This document shows positions 24,886 through 37,719 of a stretch of DNA of 64,000 bases, piece by piece. Position 1 is the first letter of the stretch, and every line of letters begins with the position of its first letter. Source of the stretch: Mesocentrotus franciscanus (Eukaryota > Echinodermata > Echinoidea > Camarodonta > Strongylocentrotidae); the NCBI GenBank assembly GCA_037976565.1, contig CP137671.1:21907267-21971266 (forward strand), in the 5' to 3' direction. Under the pieces are notes generated by a model. That model ran no database searches. It had not been told where the DNA came from and saw nothing but the letters and a program-made list of their open reading frames with translations. A program made the position numbers and the translations under genes.

Positions 24886-26132
24886 TCTCTGATCATTTAA
24901 GAAATAGTATACTCATTTGAGAGTGAAAAGATAATAGTAATATCAAGGGGTTTATAGCTAAAGCTTGATAATACAGGCATACATGATTCTTTGCAATTGT
25001 TCCCACAGCTCATGAACGGAAGTTGTATCATAACAATGCATTTTCTAGCCTTATTTGATAATCAATTTGGACTAAGGGCAGATACTTTGTAATCTATTGC
25101 TTGTTCGCTTCAAGTTCAAACTAGGCGTTCATTCTAGCCTGAATGTAGCTCTTAATGTAACATGCATAGTAATGTGACGTGAAATTTTTTATTTTTATAT
25201 GAAAATGTATTTTCAACAAAACATGTGAGCAAAGAAATACAAATTACATGCCTCCTGTTTACATTGTAGCTTAGTTGTAAATCACACCATTCCTGATTTC
25301 CTTTTCATCACTCAGATTGGAATAATAACATATGGAACAGTGGAAACGTTGAATGTTTTATTTGCATTCACAGTGGAATGTTATTTGAGTGAAAATCTAG
25401 GTTATCATTGAAGCTATAACATGCACCTGTTCTGCAAACTATTTCACTCTACCCTGATTGGATAATTGTTAGTTGCCATAGCAACAGAGGAGAGTAATGT
25501 AATAGAGGATTGGCCATGACAGCTGTGATGTAGACCCTCATGTAAAGGACTTTGCTTCACAACACTCTGGAGTTTGCTTTGCTTCAGGGAGTTTGGAGAA
25601 TTATCATGGAACCTGAATGTGAAAAATACAAGTATTGCAGAAGAATGTTTAAACCCTTGTGTTGCCACAGCCTAAAATTTAATTCTGCCATAATCACAGG
25701 CAGTGTTGATGAAGGCCATCATGGATTCCCCCTCCTTTATTTATGGGTGGGGGGGGGGTGCATCTAGTTGGTCAAATTGATAACCATTTTTCTACTATCA
25801 GCTTACAAAATCTCAATTTAATTTTAAATATAGAGGATGTTGTATATTCTCTTTCAGGAACTCAAACATCATATAATAGGTCCTACATAGTTTGAGGTTT
25901 ATTAGGACCCTATCTATGGTTACCTGTTAAACAATTGTTTTTACTGACTAACTCACAGTTTAGCAATTTGCAAACTTGTAGGGAGTTGAGTCCTATCTGT
26001 ATATTCAGAAAGTGTTATATTGTAATTAACGATATGAATATTTTGGCTCCTTTATCGTTACCAACCCCAAGGCCAAGCATGCCCTTTCAAGGAAGATAAT
26101 GAAGAATTGTCATAGACATAAGTCATGTTTCT
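24886..26132. other. Non-coding stretch
   Basis: Nothing recognised apart from a G-run near 25749. The overlapping frames 25444-25668 (-) and 25552-25767 (+) are treated as chance. Confidence 0.45.
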
Positions 26133-26548
26133 CTTAGGTTGCGTTTATCGACCAAATTTTTGCCTAGAATCAGCGTCTTTCAGGCAAATTTTAAGGCAAT
26201 AAACGCAAAGCCCTATTTCAAACGTCTTTAGATATGGGCATATTGTAACGCCGAAAAAGGTGCGTTTTGAATGTGACATACAGCCAGAATCACGTTTCAG
26301 AAACAAGATAACCGCAAAGCTGTTTTGAACCCCACATACAAATTGGACCTTCCCATATAGCTCTATGGACCTTCCCAGGCTAACCCGCTTCCCGGGTCAA
26401 ACGCCGCCAAGCAGCTGCGCAGAGACAAGGCCTTTATTTTGAATCGTGAAGAGACGATAAACGCGACATCCTGAAAATCACGTTCGTATAGTGGGGTTCG
26501 ATATGTACATCATATATCCGATGGCAAGACCCGATAAACGCACCCTTA
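26133..26548. mobile_element. Inverted-repeat element with TAGGGTGCGTTTATCG ends
   Basis: Left CTTAGGTTGCGTTTATCG and right CGATAAACGCACCCTTAG form terminal inverted repeats. Internal half-symmetries include AATCACG and AACGC blocks. The terminal AGGGTGCNTT motif is shared with the element at 22373-22774, suggesting related families. Confidence 0.75.
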
Positions 26549-28705
26549 GATGGAAGTACTAAAGAAGGTTTGTAGAGGATGAACATATTCCAAATAACTC
26601 TGCCAAAAATGAGCTTAGTTACTAAGTATAGAAAAGGCCCTATGCATCGTTATACCAATGGTCCTGGAGAATGGGTCTGCAAGATAGACTACAACATGAT
26701 GCAGAAAGGCATAGAAATTTGGTAGGTTATCGACCGTAAATCATTTTATTGGTAGCAATTTTTCTGTTTAGATATTTTCTTGTCCACCGGAAAGAGAGTA
26801 ATAGGGGTTCATATCACATTTCTTGTAACATTAAGAATGCGAATATTATTGAATTCAAAGATTCATTGATGATTTAATAGTAAAGGCTACATTAACTGGC
26901 ATTACTATACCATTTCAAATGGGGGAGTGCAGTGTTGGACAAGATTTGCCATTAGATTACCGGTAGCTTAAAATTACTAGCTCTGTTAAGTGTTATAAGG
27001 AGCAAAGAAAAGAAACTGGTTTACCTGCACTTACAAAATAGAATATAGGTTAGACTTTTCTCTTATAGTAATTGTTTCTGCATGCTTGGTAGTACAAATT
27101 GATGAATGGTTCAGGGTTTCAACTTCAGTAAAACACGAAGGAGATATGCAATTTTCTTTTCATTCGTTCAGTTCTGTTTACTTCTGTTTTTAGAGTCAGT
27201 TACCAGTGATAATATATCTTCTGTAGAACTTCCTTCAATAAACCAAGCAAAAGTTAATGGTCTGAGAATTGTATTAAATGGACTGTGATTAGTAATTGTT
27301 TTCCTGTCATGCCTATTATATTTTCCCACGGTTATGACTTGTTTAAATATAGAGCCATTTTTGGTATATGACTATATGAAGGTCGGTGTAATTTATCAAT
27401 TGAATTGACATTGTGTGTATATTGCAATGTTTGCTAAATAATACTTGTGTTTATTCTGTAGTTCTTAGAATGTGGTGACAAATAAAGCCCATAATTCCCA
27501 CGATTATGGATGTTTGCTTTATTCCCTAACCCTAGGATTAAGAAGCAATAATTGCAAACCACAAAAACAAACCACAAATGACCTTCAATCCTATTTATTT
27601 GCTAGATCCTTCAGATTTAATACAATGAGTTTCAATTTTCATTCATTCATTACCATTCAAATCCTTCAGATTTAGTACAATGAGTCTCAATTATCATTCA
27701 TATGACTATAGATTATGGACATTTTATTTGTGTTCCAATGCCTGGTTTAAAGGTCCCATTAATTTAGTGCATGTGTTGTAAAAAAAATTGCTTAGGTTTG
27801 TCTTTTTCTAAACAATTTTGATAAAAATCTGGTAGATTATGATATTTCGTAATCCATTGAGATACTGGACTGTTTGATTATATTTCTTATAGATCAAGTT
27901 ACCGGTACCCAGTTTTGTTGGCTACATTTTGACAATCACTGTTTTAAACCATGTTAATGAGTTATATTTATAAGCATTCCCTGCTGGTTGTACTTATAGT
28001 TCTTAGGTTGAGTGAGCTGTTGCTATGTTCGGCAGTTAGACCTACCAAGATGTCATTATTATGGTAATTAGTTGAATAGGGCCTGCATTGTTAGGCATGC
28101 ACTCAGGATTTTTCTATCTTGTATACCCTGAGCTTGGTTGAGTGAGCTGCTGCTATGTGAGGCATCTGAAGCCAGTCATGCGAGACATTCTGCTGCCAGC
28201 TCTTGAAAGTAGAAGATGTATCCGGGCTGTGCAGCTCCCAGTGAAAGCCACATGCAATATCTGCACTACAGAAGTCAGTAATGTCTTCATTGTAGCACAT
28301 AAAGCTGGTGCTAAAGCTAAAGGTCTAGGCTATGGCTGTTTTCCATGGAGTCATTAGTTTCCCAGATCAAACAGTTTGCCAGGGTTCTTCACGTTTTCTG
28401 GTTCTTTACAGTTTCTGATTTATTCAGCTTCAATTTGGGGTAAATATGAACATAGGTGTTATCTCTGGTTCCTGTTTTTGTTTTTGTTTTTTGTTTTCTT
28501 TGTGTGCGTGTTTCTAACAATCCGTCATGTGGATAATTCTGTGTGTTGATGATTTGAAATTTAGGGTGTTCAAACAATTTTTTTCCCCATCCTGCCCACG
28601 CCTCTTATGGTGTCTGCCCAACAAGAAGGCTGTTTCTGTCATCCACAATACATAGCCGTTATGGCCTTCTCGCGGGCAGCCGACAATATATACTTTCAAT
28701 GTACG
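26549..28705. other. AT-rich stretch with two short direct duplications
   Basis: ATCCTTCAGATTTAATACAA near 27605 recurs as ATCCTTCAGATTTAGTACAA near 27660, a ~55-bp tandem duplication. GGTTGAGTGAGCTG followed by TTGCTATGT near 28004 recurs near 28135. No exon is supported; frame 28142-28357 (+) is unassigned. Confidence 0.5.
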
Positions 28706-28739
<34 letters not shown>

Positions 28740-28828
28740 GAAGATGAAGATGAAGATGAAGATGAAGATGAAGAAGATGGTGATGATGATGAAGATGAAG
28801 ATGATCATGGTGATGGTGGTGGTGATGG

Positions 28829-28859
<31 letters not shown>

Positions 28860-29225
28860 GATGGTGATGGTGGTGATGGTGGGGGTGGTGGTGGTGGTGG
28901 TGGTGATGGTGGTGGTGATGGTGGTGATGGTGGTGGTACCGATGGTGCTGATGGTGCTGATGGTGATGGTGATGATGATGGTGATGATGATGGTGATGGT
29001 GATGATGAGGATGATGGTGGTGGTGATGGTGGTGATGATGATGATGATGATGGATGATGATGGTGATGATGATGGTGGTGGTGATGGTGGTGGTGGTTGT
29101 GGTGGTAGTGGTAGTGGTGGTGATGATGGTGATGATGGTGGTGATGATGGTGGTGATGGTGATGGTGGTGATAATGTTGATGGTGATGATGATGGTGGTG
29201 ATGGTGGTGGTGATGATGATGAGGG
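28706..29225. repeat. ~520-bp compound (GAT/GGT)n microsatellite
   Basis: Almost every triplet is GAT, GGT or GAA across ~170 units, so A/G transitions at one position explain most of the variation. On the - strand this gives a polyhistidine-rich frame (CAT and CAC both encode His) and in other frames Ile/Thr or Ser/Pro. On the + strand it gives Met/Val or Asp/Gly. There is no sign that it is translated. Confidence 0.95.
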
Positions 29226-30495
29226 TGTGACCCATATATTTTGTAGATCGTATGTTTGATATTGTCTGTTCAGAGCAGTTTTGCCAAACAGTTCCAAAAC
29301 GGACGTTTTTTTTTATGTACTCCGCAATTAGAGTCTCGCTATATTTGACCTTGGTCTTCCCATTTCAAAATTAAAACAACTCCATAGTACACCAGTATGC
29401 AAATTAGCAATCACACTAAACTCATGTGAGTCACTGCTATCTATTAATTATTGTATAATCCTAACCGTGACTCACTGACACATTTCCCTGTAATGGAGGG
29501 CTGGGGAAAAATAATCAATGAATAATAAAATATGAACCAAATTCCCCTTGAAATTGAGTGAAAGGGGACGTGTGTTTAGTCAAGGGAATAGGAAGGGGCA
29601 ATGTACTTTCTGCTGGGATGAAAATCTATACTTGAAACAGTTAGTGGAGCATAACTCCCATGATATTATTCAGCGTTTCTATCGACTCATCTCAGGTTTT
29701 TATAACAATCTGTCACGTCTCGGTTGAACGGTTTTGTCTGCTTCATGCCATGACGCGCCGTTGCCAAGCGGTTCGTTTTACACGCCTCCTACTGCCCAAT
29801 TTCTTTTTTATGAATTAGTTTTTAAAAATTGTGGAAAAAAAGGTATAAAGACATTATCACCTTTGTTTTATTCTTATATGTGAATCCTTGAAATTTATAT
29901 TGATGTTGATCTTGTTGGTTTGTGTTGAAAATATCTTTATGTAAACTGTTTTTTTTTTAGTGAAGGCCTGATAAGGAATGAAATTTAGGAAAGGGACAAC
30001 TGAGAAAGATAGTACATGAAGAAGTTGATAATTAATCATGTTGGCCCATGAGGAGAAGTCAAGCTTAGAACAATTCAAAACTTAGCCATTCAGTTGAAAG
30101 GGCATAAATTAGCTTCAGATAAGAAATTATCTATCCACAGATGACTCAAATCGTTTCAATTTTGAAGTGCGTCCTAAAACATAGTTTGAATTATTTGTAG
30201 TTCTGATGATGCAGACTATGTCCATTCATTCAGAAGACCAGCCTACAACTGTAGGTGTATAAATGGTCGGGCGGTACTGGGTGATGACCAATTAGAGCAT
30301 AGCCGAATGATGAGGGAACCCTGTGCTATTCATCATGTAGCTCAGGAGAATGATTTCTAGTATTTTATCATGAAACAATCGATACCAGCGTGTTCCTACA
30401 ACCATGTAAATGTATATATAACTTATGTTGACTTTGAAATAATCTGACGAGAGGTAAATAATGTTGACATTATGACACATCAAAGGCCTCTTATC
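29226..30495. other. AT-rich stretch, no recognised feature
   Basis: Nothing recognised. The GC-richer patch 29710-29800 is not attributable. Confidence 0.5.
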
Positions 30496-30659
30496 TGGGG
30501 GGTGTTCATCAACATTTGTCCGCCGACAACTGTCAGCGCTGACTAAATTTGACCAATCAAAGGCCTGGAAAATAGTCGGTGACAATAAAATTGTCGGTGA
30601 AAATGAAATTAGTCGGTGAAAACCACCGACTAATTGTTTCATGAAACGCCCCCCCCCCT
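30496..30659. mobile_element. Short MITE with GGGGTGTTCATCAAC / GTTTCATGAAACGCCCC ends
   Basis: Terminal imperfect inverted repeats surround internal AGTCGGTGA / TCACCGACT modules (GTCGGTGACAATAAAATTG and nearby copies). From memory, ends of this gggcgtttcatgaa type are frequent in echinoderm and amphioxus genomes. About 160 bp, non-coding. Confidence 0.7.
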
Positions 30660-32784
30660 CCCTCCTGGTATCATAGGCCCTACATTTTTGCAGTTATTGG
30701 AATTCTCTAAAATCTAATTAAAAGCAAACATTTTGATGGGAATAGAGACCGTTGCAACGGCTGGTTTCTCATGCAAGTGCTCTGTGTTCAGCATGCTCCA
30801 ATAATTTTGCTGTCAAATTTCTAAAGCATTGACTAAAAAGGAACAAACACCAAACAATTTTTTTTTTATTTGAAGTAAAGCCCATGCTTCTGCTAATTGC
30901 AATAAATGCTCTTGAAAGCTTGTATCGTCGGATCATTTAATACTACAGGGAAACAGACACCACACACCAAACTTAGCAAGTAGGTGAGAGTTTGAGGGTC
31001 AACATTGAGCCCCATGGGGGTAATGATGCGCCCCATTGTTATCCAATGACTCATCTGTATTGACCATGGACAGTGACGTCCAGTTTATAGGTTATACTAG
31101 GAGTGTTGGTCAGGAGTATTGGACGATATTCTAGGATCGAATTTGATGATGCAAGTATAGAAATGGAAAGACAAGACAGAAGTGTTCATAAAGTTTTTGC
31201 TTAATTTAAGATTTTGGGTTGGTTATTTCATAGCATTTTGAGAGAGATTGTCATGTCACCAGAAGTTGCTTCTGATTGGTCGGGCATTTCATGAAGCTGG
31301 GTTTTTAAGGGGATGGGGCATGAGCTAGCCCCTATAGTGGCTATAGTGCAATATTTCTAGAGACATGTTGAGCCTGATGGTGTATCCAATTTGAAGACTT
31401 ATTGGCATATTTTGAAGTTTTGAACACACCTTGGAATATAGAAATACATGTAGGCCTATTGCCCACAGTTTGTTATCCCCCATTGTCACTATTTGTCGGT
31501 CTACAATTTGCAACCATATGTGGTGTTTTGTGCCAACTAACTCGTCCATATGCCCTATTTTGTCCCCCTTTTTGGGGGGTGGCAGTTGTCAAACCGATTT
31601 GAATGATCTTGTGAAAGTGGCTTTGGACCTTGGTGACAAAGCCAAGGTGTGAATGAGCTTTGTGTGGTTTAGATCCTATAATGGTCAACAATGTCAGCTG
31701 AGCTATGTTGCCATGATCCCTGGTCTACCCCCATCCAGACTACTAAAATTCATCGTATAGCTATATGAAAACTATAGCTATACTATAAGTAATCAGGGTT
31801 TGCTAGTCTGCATATCGTGTAGCAAAATGAATCTCTGGGCATCATTTCTTACAAAAACTCAAAGAATCACTGTCCCCCTTTATGTCACATGGTATGAAAA
31901 CCATATTTCTGGGAGGGGCTTGTAATGAGTGTGCTGTCATGTTAACTGACCTCTTCAAGAATAGGTAGTTTCCTTATACAATGTTTCTTTATATACAATG
32001 TTATTATCCGGTGTGAATGCCCTTGTTGCTTTGTAAACTACGATTATTTATACAATATTTCTTTAAATAAGTTTACTTTGATTTCGTTTAGTCTGAACAG
32101 ACTCCTACACCATGATCTCCTTGCATTCCCTGGTCTATATTCTGTTTGCATGAGCTGAATAAACAGTGGACAAACCATGGATAAACCCTTGGTAGAGTAA
32201 TCCATCTATTTCCATCTATCTTTCCTCACTCTCATTCAGCTTGTGCAAAGGTGAGAAAAGCAGCAGCTTTGTCTTACGTCATTCAGACTTATTTTTTTGG
32301 TGGTATAAGTAGAGGAAAACTACATAGCTAGTTAACTACACAATAAATGATTTATGTTTCTCATCTGAAGTTCTGAACACTAGTAAAATGAAATTACATT
32401 CGGTAAAACCGAGGTTTGAGCATTGATTGGAACAAATACTGTATAAAAAATCGGGGTCCATGGCCTGTGTCTGTGCACATGGTCGGTAAATACAATACAA
32501 CCTTTTAAAAGTTGAAAACCATGAAAACCATGAAGTTTAAAACCATTTGTATTGAATGAAATCTATATATTGGGTCCGGTCTCTTTGTGAGCAAGCACTG
32601 TCATGTCTTATCAGCTGTAATGTTTCACACTCGAGCATTCCCCATGACTTGAGCTGAACAAACATACTTGTATTGTATAACCTGACCCCAAAACTAGCTT
32701 ACTTTGTGTGAATTTTCATCACGTTTGTATATGTTTTTATTCTGTGTGTAAATACATTTTGCAGTACTTCTTTTACATGGTTTA
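30660..32784. other. Non-coding stretch
   Basis: Nothing recognised. Overlapping short frames on both strands at 31325-31691 shadow each other, and none has a recognisable motif. Confidence 0.45.
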
Positions 32785-33205
32785 TTTCTACTAATTTTGT
32801 ATAAACTTCTGGTGTGAATGGCCTGATTTAAAATGGATGTTGTGGCATGTTATCCATCTGTCTTTATAATTATATATATTTACTCAAATTTTGTATGAAC
32901 CTTCTCTTGTGTGAATGACCTATGTGTATAAAATTTTCTTTTGTGAATGACCTCTCTGATAATGGATGTTACAGCATCTGATAATTCATCTGTCTTTATA
33001 ACAATGTATTTTTACACACATTTTGTAATAATGTCCTCTTTTGAGAATGACCTTTTTGGAAATGGATGTTGTAGTATGTGATCATCCTTCTGTCTGTATA
33101 ATATTTCTTTACTCAAAGTCAAATGGTGTATAAACGTCCTCTTTTGAGAATGACCCCTGCGATAATGGATGATGTAGCATTTGATCATCCATCTGTCTGT
33201 GATCC
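32785..33205 (+). repeat. Degenerate tandem repeat, ~4 units of 95-130 bp
   Basis: Unit landmarks: CAAATTTTGTATGAACC, TTTTGAGAATGACC, GATAATGGATGTT and GATCATCCATCTGTCTGT. They recur in order at about 32790, 32885, 33015 and 33115. Units are diverged in sequence and length, so the array is old. Confidence 0.8.
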
Positions 33206-34414
33206 TTGGAGCTTTGTCTCTGCAGGCTCTTTGGTGTCAAGTTAATTGCCAATTAGAGGCTTGAGCGGGTGTGGTAAAGGTGTATACATTGGCCCGGTAA
33301 TAACCGCCAAGTTTGTTCACAAGAAATATCTTTGTAGTATTGTTAAAAGACCGAAAATATTCACTTTTCTTTTGCACTCTGCTTCCTTTTTTTTCCCCCT
33401 GGTTGATTTCACAGAAGAGATGTGTTTGGACAAGTAAATGTAGATGTTCAGGCCTGTGCAGTTTTTCACATTCTTTTTCCATTTTATTTTCAATATGCAT
33501 GTTTTGGTACTGAGGACACATTTAAGTGAAGAACTTTTTTCTTTGAGATAGCCATGGACAAATTGCCTCATTTTTAGTGAAGAATATGTGAACCTTTCTG
33601 TACTTGTATAAGTACATTTCTTGTATAAATCTTTTGTCTTTGCAGTATCATAGCAAGTTTAGCAACAGTAATGGGTCTTCATATGGTTGATAATATTGAA
33701 TTTATAAGTCTATAGTTTTAAATTTGTTTATTACATTGTTTGAGGGTCGAGAAGTGTTCAGTGTAAGATATATAAATGTAATTCTTGCTGTAATATGATT
33801 ATTTGGGATTGGATCCTGCCTTTAAAATGTCAATTTATGTTGTGTATTTGAAGAGGTGCATGTCTCTCCTTTATTAAGCTAGACTTTTCGATGTGTGACA
33901 TGACATGTACTTGAATGTCTTAGCAAACAATGTCATCCATGGACTGTAGGGCAGAAACGTGTAACAAATTACTTTTCGGGTGAATCCTGAAGGTAATGTT
34001 CGATGTCGTGTCTGAGTATTTGTGTCTTTCCATGAACAATTGACTTGTCAGCACTACGTCAGACATTTAATCATTCCCTAGAAGAATGTTGGCATTTCGT
34101 AGTTTGTCTGCCAGTGACGCATCATTTTTTTTGCTATTGTTGAAACTGGAGATGAGGAAGAAATCTTCTTGCGACAGTATGACACACAATGTGTTCATCT
34201 ATGAACAAATAATTTGTCTTGTGAAATATTTTAGAAAGCCATTTTCATAATTTCAAATTTAATACCTTTTTTTATTTTTATTTCAGAACTGTAAACAGTT
34301 TTCTCTTTCTCACTATTCATTGGAATGTGTTGATGACTGCTCAGACAGTATGAATAATACACGTCTTTGGATTGCCCCAAGGACCTGCACCATTATAGAG
34401 ACCTTTCTTTGACT
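33206..34414. other. Non-coding stretch
   Basis: Nothing recognised. Short frames at 33237-33571 on both strands overlap each other and lack splice support. Confidence 0.45.
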
Positions 34415-34806
34415 TTAAAGGCATCGTTTAACAATGTTAAATCTGAGATGCACGACCCTACGTGTTATCAGTGTCTGTGTTATGGTGTAATATTGAAGCC
34501 CTAAAAAAAAATCGTGCTTCAAAATGATTAAGAAGTGCCTCAAAAAAGTAAAAGTCTTTGAGTGACCGGTTTTACCATACTCGTGTTCCCCAATAGACTG
34601 TAGTGTTATGAATTGAAAACCATTAGGAAAACGCAAAATTTGGTTTCGATTTCCAATCATAGATATCTTGATAATCAGACAGGCGATCGGCTTGTAAAAG
34701 TCATGGGGTTCCTGACTGACCTAAAGATTTATAATTATCATCGCAGCATGAGCTAAATCCAGGATTTTGTTTCAGAATCTGAGACGAAGTTACCAGATCC
34801 CTTTAA
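34415..34806. mobile_element. TTAA-bounded MITE, family B, copy 2 (inverted)
   Basis: Reverse-orientation copy of 15880-16264, bounded by TTAA, with blocks CGATCGGCTTGTAAAAGTCA and GGGTTCCTGACTGACCTAAA. It lies 74 bp from a family C MITE (34881), a local cluster of TTAA elements. Confidence 0.9.
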
Positions 34807-34880
34807 CAGCTTCATGAATTCCAGTATCCCACCATTCCCCTCTTACAACGAGTTGGTAATTTTTCTATGCTATCTGAATG

Positions 34881-35396
34881 TTAAAGATACTATGTCCCTT
34901 TTGCAGCCAACATCAAATTCTGTAGGACTTTGCAGGAATTATGAATATGTCATGTATGTCCTATCTCTGAAATTTAATATTCAAATGATGCAAGGAAACC
35001 CGTTTACTTGCTAGACCTCACTTTCAGACACTATTGAGTGACTGACTGGCTTTTTCATCTTTGGTAATAACAAACATAAAATGAGCTGTAAAGGGTATAT
35101 GAGCATTTGTCTACATCAATAACCCACTTCTTGTAATGGCCAAAATTAAACTGATTGAATCTTTGCGCAGCATAAAACGTACGACCATTCTGTACAATGG
35201 TCTGAAAAATCAGACTATTACTGTCTCTATAGCTCCTAAGTCGATGCAACAACTAATAGTCGTTATTTTCCCACTTCAAGACATTTTCAAGCCCCCCTTT
35301 TTTTAGGGAAGTTCTAAATTAGTATTGTCTTTCAAATGCCCTTGGAATTTAACCTTTTCATTTTTTTGGCCTGCAAATGGGACATAGTACCTTTAA
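34881..35396. mobile_element. TTAA-bounded MITE, family C, copy 2
   Basis: Same orientation as 19809-20348. Ends are TTAAAGATACTATGTCCC and GGGACATAGTACCTTTAA. About 516 bp. High similarity to the other three copies suggests a fairly recent burst. Confidence 0.9.
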
Positions 35397-35663
35397 AAGA
35401 GAGCATTGAGATAATGTCATTCTCACCTTCCAGGCAGGTATTGTTGTCAATGTCTTTGTATGTTTTCTTGAGTGAAGTATTGTTTTCTTGTGGCTTTGTG
35501 GATTAAGCTCAATTTACAAAAAATCCTGGAATCATTGTTAACCAGAAAATTAACAATAAACCTTTTTAGTGAGAATGATTGCATTCTAAATCTATTCCCA
35601 GGGAAATAGAAATAGAAACTCCATCGTATTGAATAACACTAGTTTTGTTTTATTCATTTCTTT

Positions 35664-35717
35664 AGAGAGGGAGGGAGGGAGAGATAGATAGATAGAGAGA
35701 GAAAGAAAGAAAATGGA
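35664..35717. repeat. (GA)n/(GATA)n microsatellite
   Basis: GAGGGA and GATAGATAGATA units grade into GAAAGAAAGAAA. Confidence 0.85.
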
Positions 35718-37256
35718 GTGTTGTACTGATACTGTAGCAAAAGTACCATGATTTGTTTCCCAAACACTTCATCATTTGTTGATATGATGAATTGCATACA
35801 AAATCTTGGATTTGTAGAACAACCTTGAGCTGCTGTCTAATCAATTCATATCATCAATCATCCCCCAATCAATTGAGTTTCTCATCACAATTTTGGTTGG
35901 GATACCAGTTACAATAAAAGGAATGAAACACAATAATGGGCTGCTAGAGCCGATCTCGTTGAATAGCCGCTTTTTTAATAAATGGATGCCATAATCATTA
36001 TGGGAAGCAGCGGTCGAACAAAGGCAACGCCGATTCAAGGACAACTCTAAATCCTTGGGTGCATTTTCGCCTTCCTCCCAGAAGTGGGAGCGCGGAAATT
36101 GCCACATGATTACAAACTTTTCATCCATTTAAATAATCAATTTATCATTCTTATTTGATCTTTTCTCTTCTGTGCCCTTATTGGAAGCAGGCTATATAGT
36201 GTTTTGGTATGTGGATTGAATGAATATCGAGAGATTATGAGAATGAGGAGGTTTTGTTAGTAAGGTCACTCTACTTCCAAAAAAAAAGATATCTTTATTT
36301 GCACACTTCCTTGGCTTCTCTGTTCTTCTGCTTTTCCCTTGCTATTCCTTTGGCATTATTTTTGCACAACACTTTACTGCTCTTTTTCTTCTTTTTTTTC
36401 ACCCTGAAAATCTTTTATTTAATCCCCATGTTTTCAATTCTACTTTGCTCACATTAGTTTATTATTTTTTCATTATTTTTTTTCTTCTAATCTTCATATT
36501 GTCAGTTGTACTTTTCTTAGATTGCTTTATATTTTTTCTTCAGGATTTTCTATCTTCTAATCTTCATTTTATAGGTTTGTACCTTTCATAGATCGCTTTT
36601 TAAAAGCCTATGGAGAGTGCTCAAGAGCAATTTGCCACATTTCTTAAATTTTGTTCTTATTATGCAAATACATGTAAGAAATCACAAGTCATGTAATTTT
36701 TCCGGAATGCCATTTTAAGTTACAGCCTTACAGGCGTACCTTTTATTTTTCCTTCATTCTTGTAAGGCCTGCCAAGTCTTTGCACTGTGGATTGTAATGA
36801 AAGGGGCTTTCTTGTTGTTTGTACAGAGCCTATAGGTTTTCATCTACAGGATGAGCCTAATCGGGTATACTCTCTTGACACCTTTGGAAGTCTTTAGATT
36901 TCGGCACCTTTTCCTCCTTTTCTATTGTCTCCTGTCTCTCCCTCTCTGATTCCTATGCCTGCCGTCTCTTCTCTTTTTTTCACTCTCTCTATATCTCTCT
37001 CTATTGTCTTTTAATGATACAGTTGAGTTCTGGTCATGTGGGTTCCTTGATGAAAGAAACTGGATTGAGGGGATGTATGCTGTGAAGTGTTAGTATGGTC
37101 AGAATGAAAGGAAATTGACCCAATCTTGCTTAAGATCAGAAATGAGCATATGAGTCTATATGCAAATGTTTGGTCCAAACTTTTCAGTTAAATCTCATCT
37201 TATTAGGAATATAAAGGTATTTGAAGAGTAATCCTTTTTTCAGGGGACATTTCGTG
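35718..37256. other. Non-coding stretch with a ~75-bp direct duplication
   Basis: TTCTTCTAATCTTCATATTG (36482) recurs as ATCTTCTAATCTTCATTTTA (36552), followed in both copies by a GTAC..CTT..TAGAT..GCTT block. The - strand frame 35841-36128 (95 codons) could not be assigned to any family. Confidence 0.5.
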
Positions 37257-37324
37257 TGTTGAGAGCCAGAAGGGTGTAAACTCTGTGTCAAAGTGTTGGA
37301 GTCAGTCCTTCTGGCTCCAAACAG
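37257..37324. repeat. Hairpin repeat family H, copy 7
   Basis: Left arm GTTGAGAGCCAGAAGGGTGT; right arm CAGTCCTTCTGGCTCCAAAC. It ends about 210 bp upstream of the first EVA1C-like exon in the window. Confidence 0.75.
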
Positions 37325-37532
37325 ACCAAACTATGGTATTCTTCTGAACTGACATACCAAGAATGAGAGAGAACTCTGAAATTATTGTTTATCTGTACCC
37401 GAACCCAATTTTCTCTTCAATCTAATTTCTCTGTATCAAACCAAGAATATTGTTGATTTCAAATAGTCACCTTATCTTAAGCAGCCCTACTTAATCATCA
37501 CATCTCTATTTTTTCTTTCGTCCATTCTGCAG

Positions 37533-37697
37533 TGAGCAAGAGTATATTCAGGAAGCCACGTCGGTTCCCCGGTCTACCACCCCTCCCCAGTAACCGAGCT
37601 CCTGACGGCTCCTCTATCAATGGTCTAGGAGGAGGGACAGGGGGTTTGGTACCGGTTCCTGGACCACCCTTTAGGACCATACAACCCAGTTTTAGTG
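37533..37697 (+). CDS. EVA1C: EVA1/FAM176-family membrane protein, internal exon (proline/glycine-rich)
   Basis: First exon I can support of a + strand gene running to 42860. The acceptor is a pyrimidine tract ending CATTCTGCAG and the donor is AGTG|GTGAGT. It is in phase 1 at both ends, like the three exons that follow, and reads through without a stop. The ~55 encoded residues are rich in Pro, Gly, Arg and Ser (starting SKSIFRKPRRFPGLPPLP) and have no recognised fold. By position they would be extracellular stalk between N-terminal domains and the membrane segment. Membership in the gene rests on matching phase, order and open frame. Upstream exons, which in EVA1C encode two galactose-binding lectin domains, were not found. 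A MITE starts 23 bp after the donor. Confidence 0.7.
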
Positions 37698-37719
37698 GTG
37701 AGTAATATTAAAGCATCTC

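Noticed and set aside
27183..27288. Possible last exon after CTTCTGTTTTTAG reading ESVTSDNISSVELPS to a stop
   Set aside because: No family similarity and no partner exon; AT-rich frame of chance length.
28659..29297. Long frames (186-212 codons) on both strands
   Set aside because: All arise from the RTG microsatellite; no non-repetitive coding segment is attached.
32785..33205. CRISPR-like regularly spaced repeats
   Set aside because: Units are diverged tandem repeats without constant repeats and unique spacers, in a eukaryotic genome.
35841..36128. 95-codon - strand frame starting MDEKFVIMWQFPRSHF
   Set aside because: Not low-complexity, but no recognisable domain, promoter or splice context.
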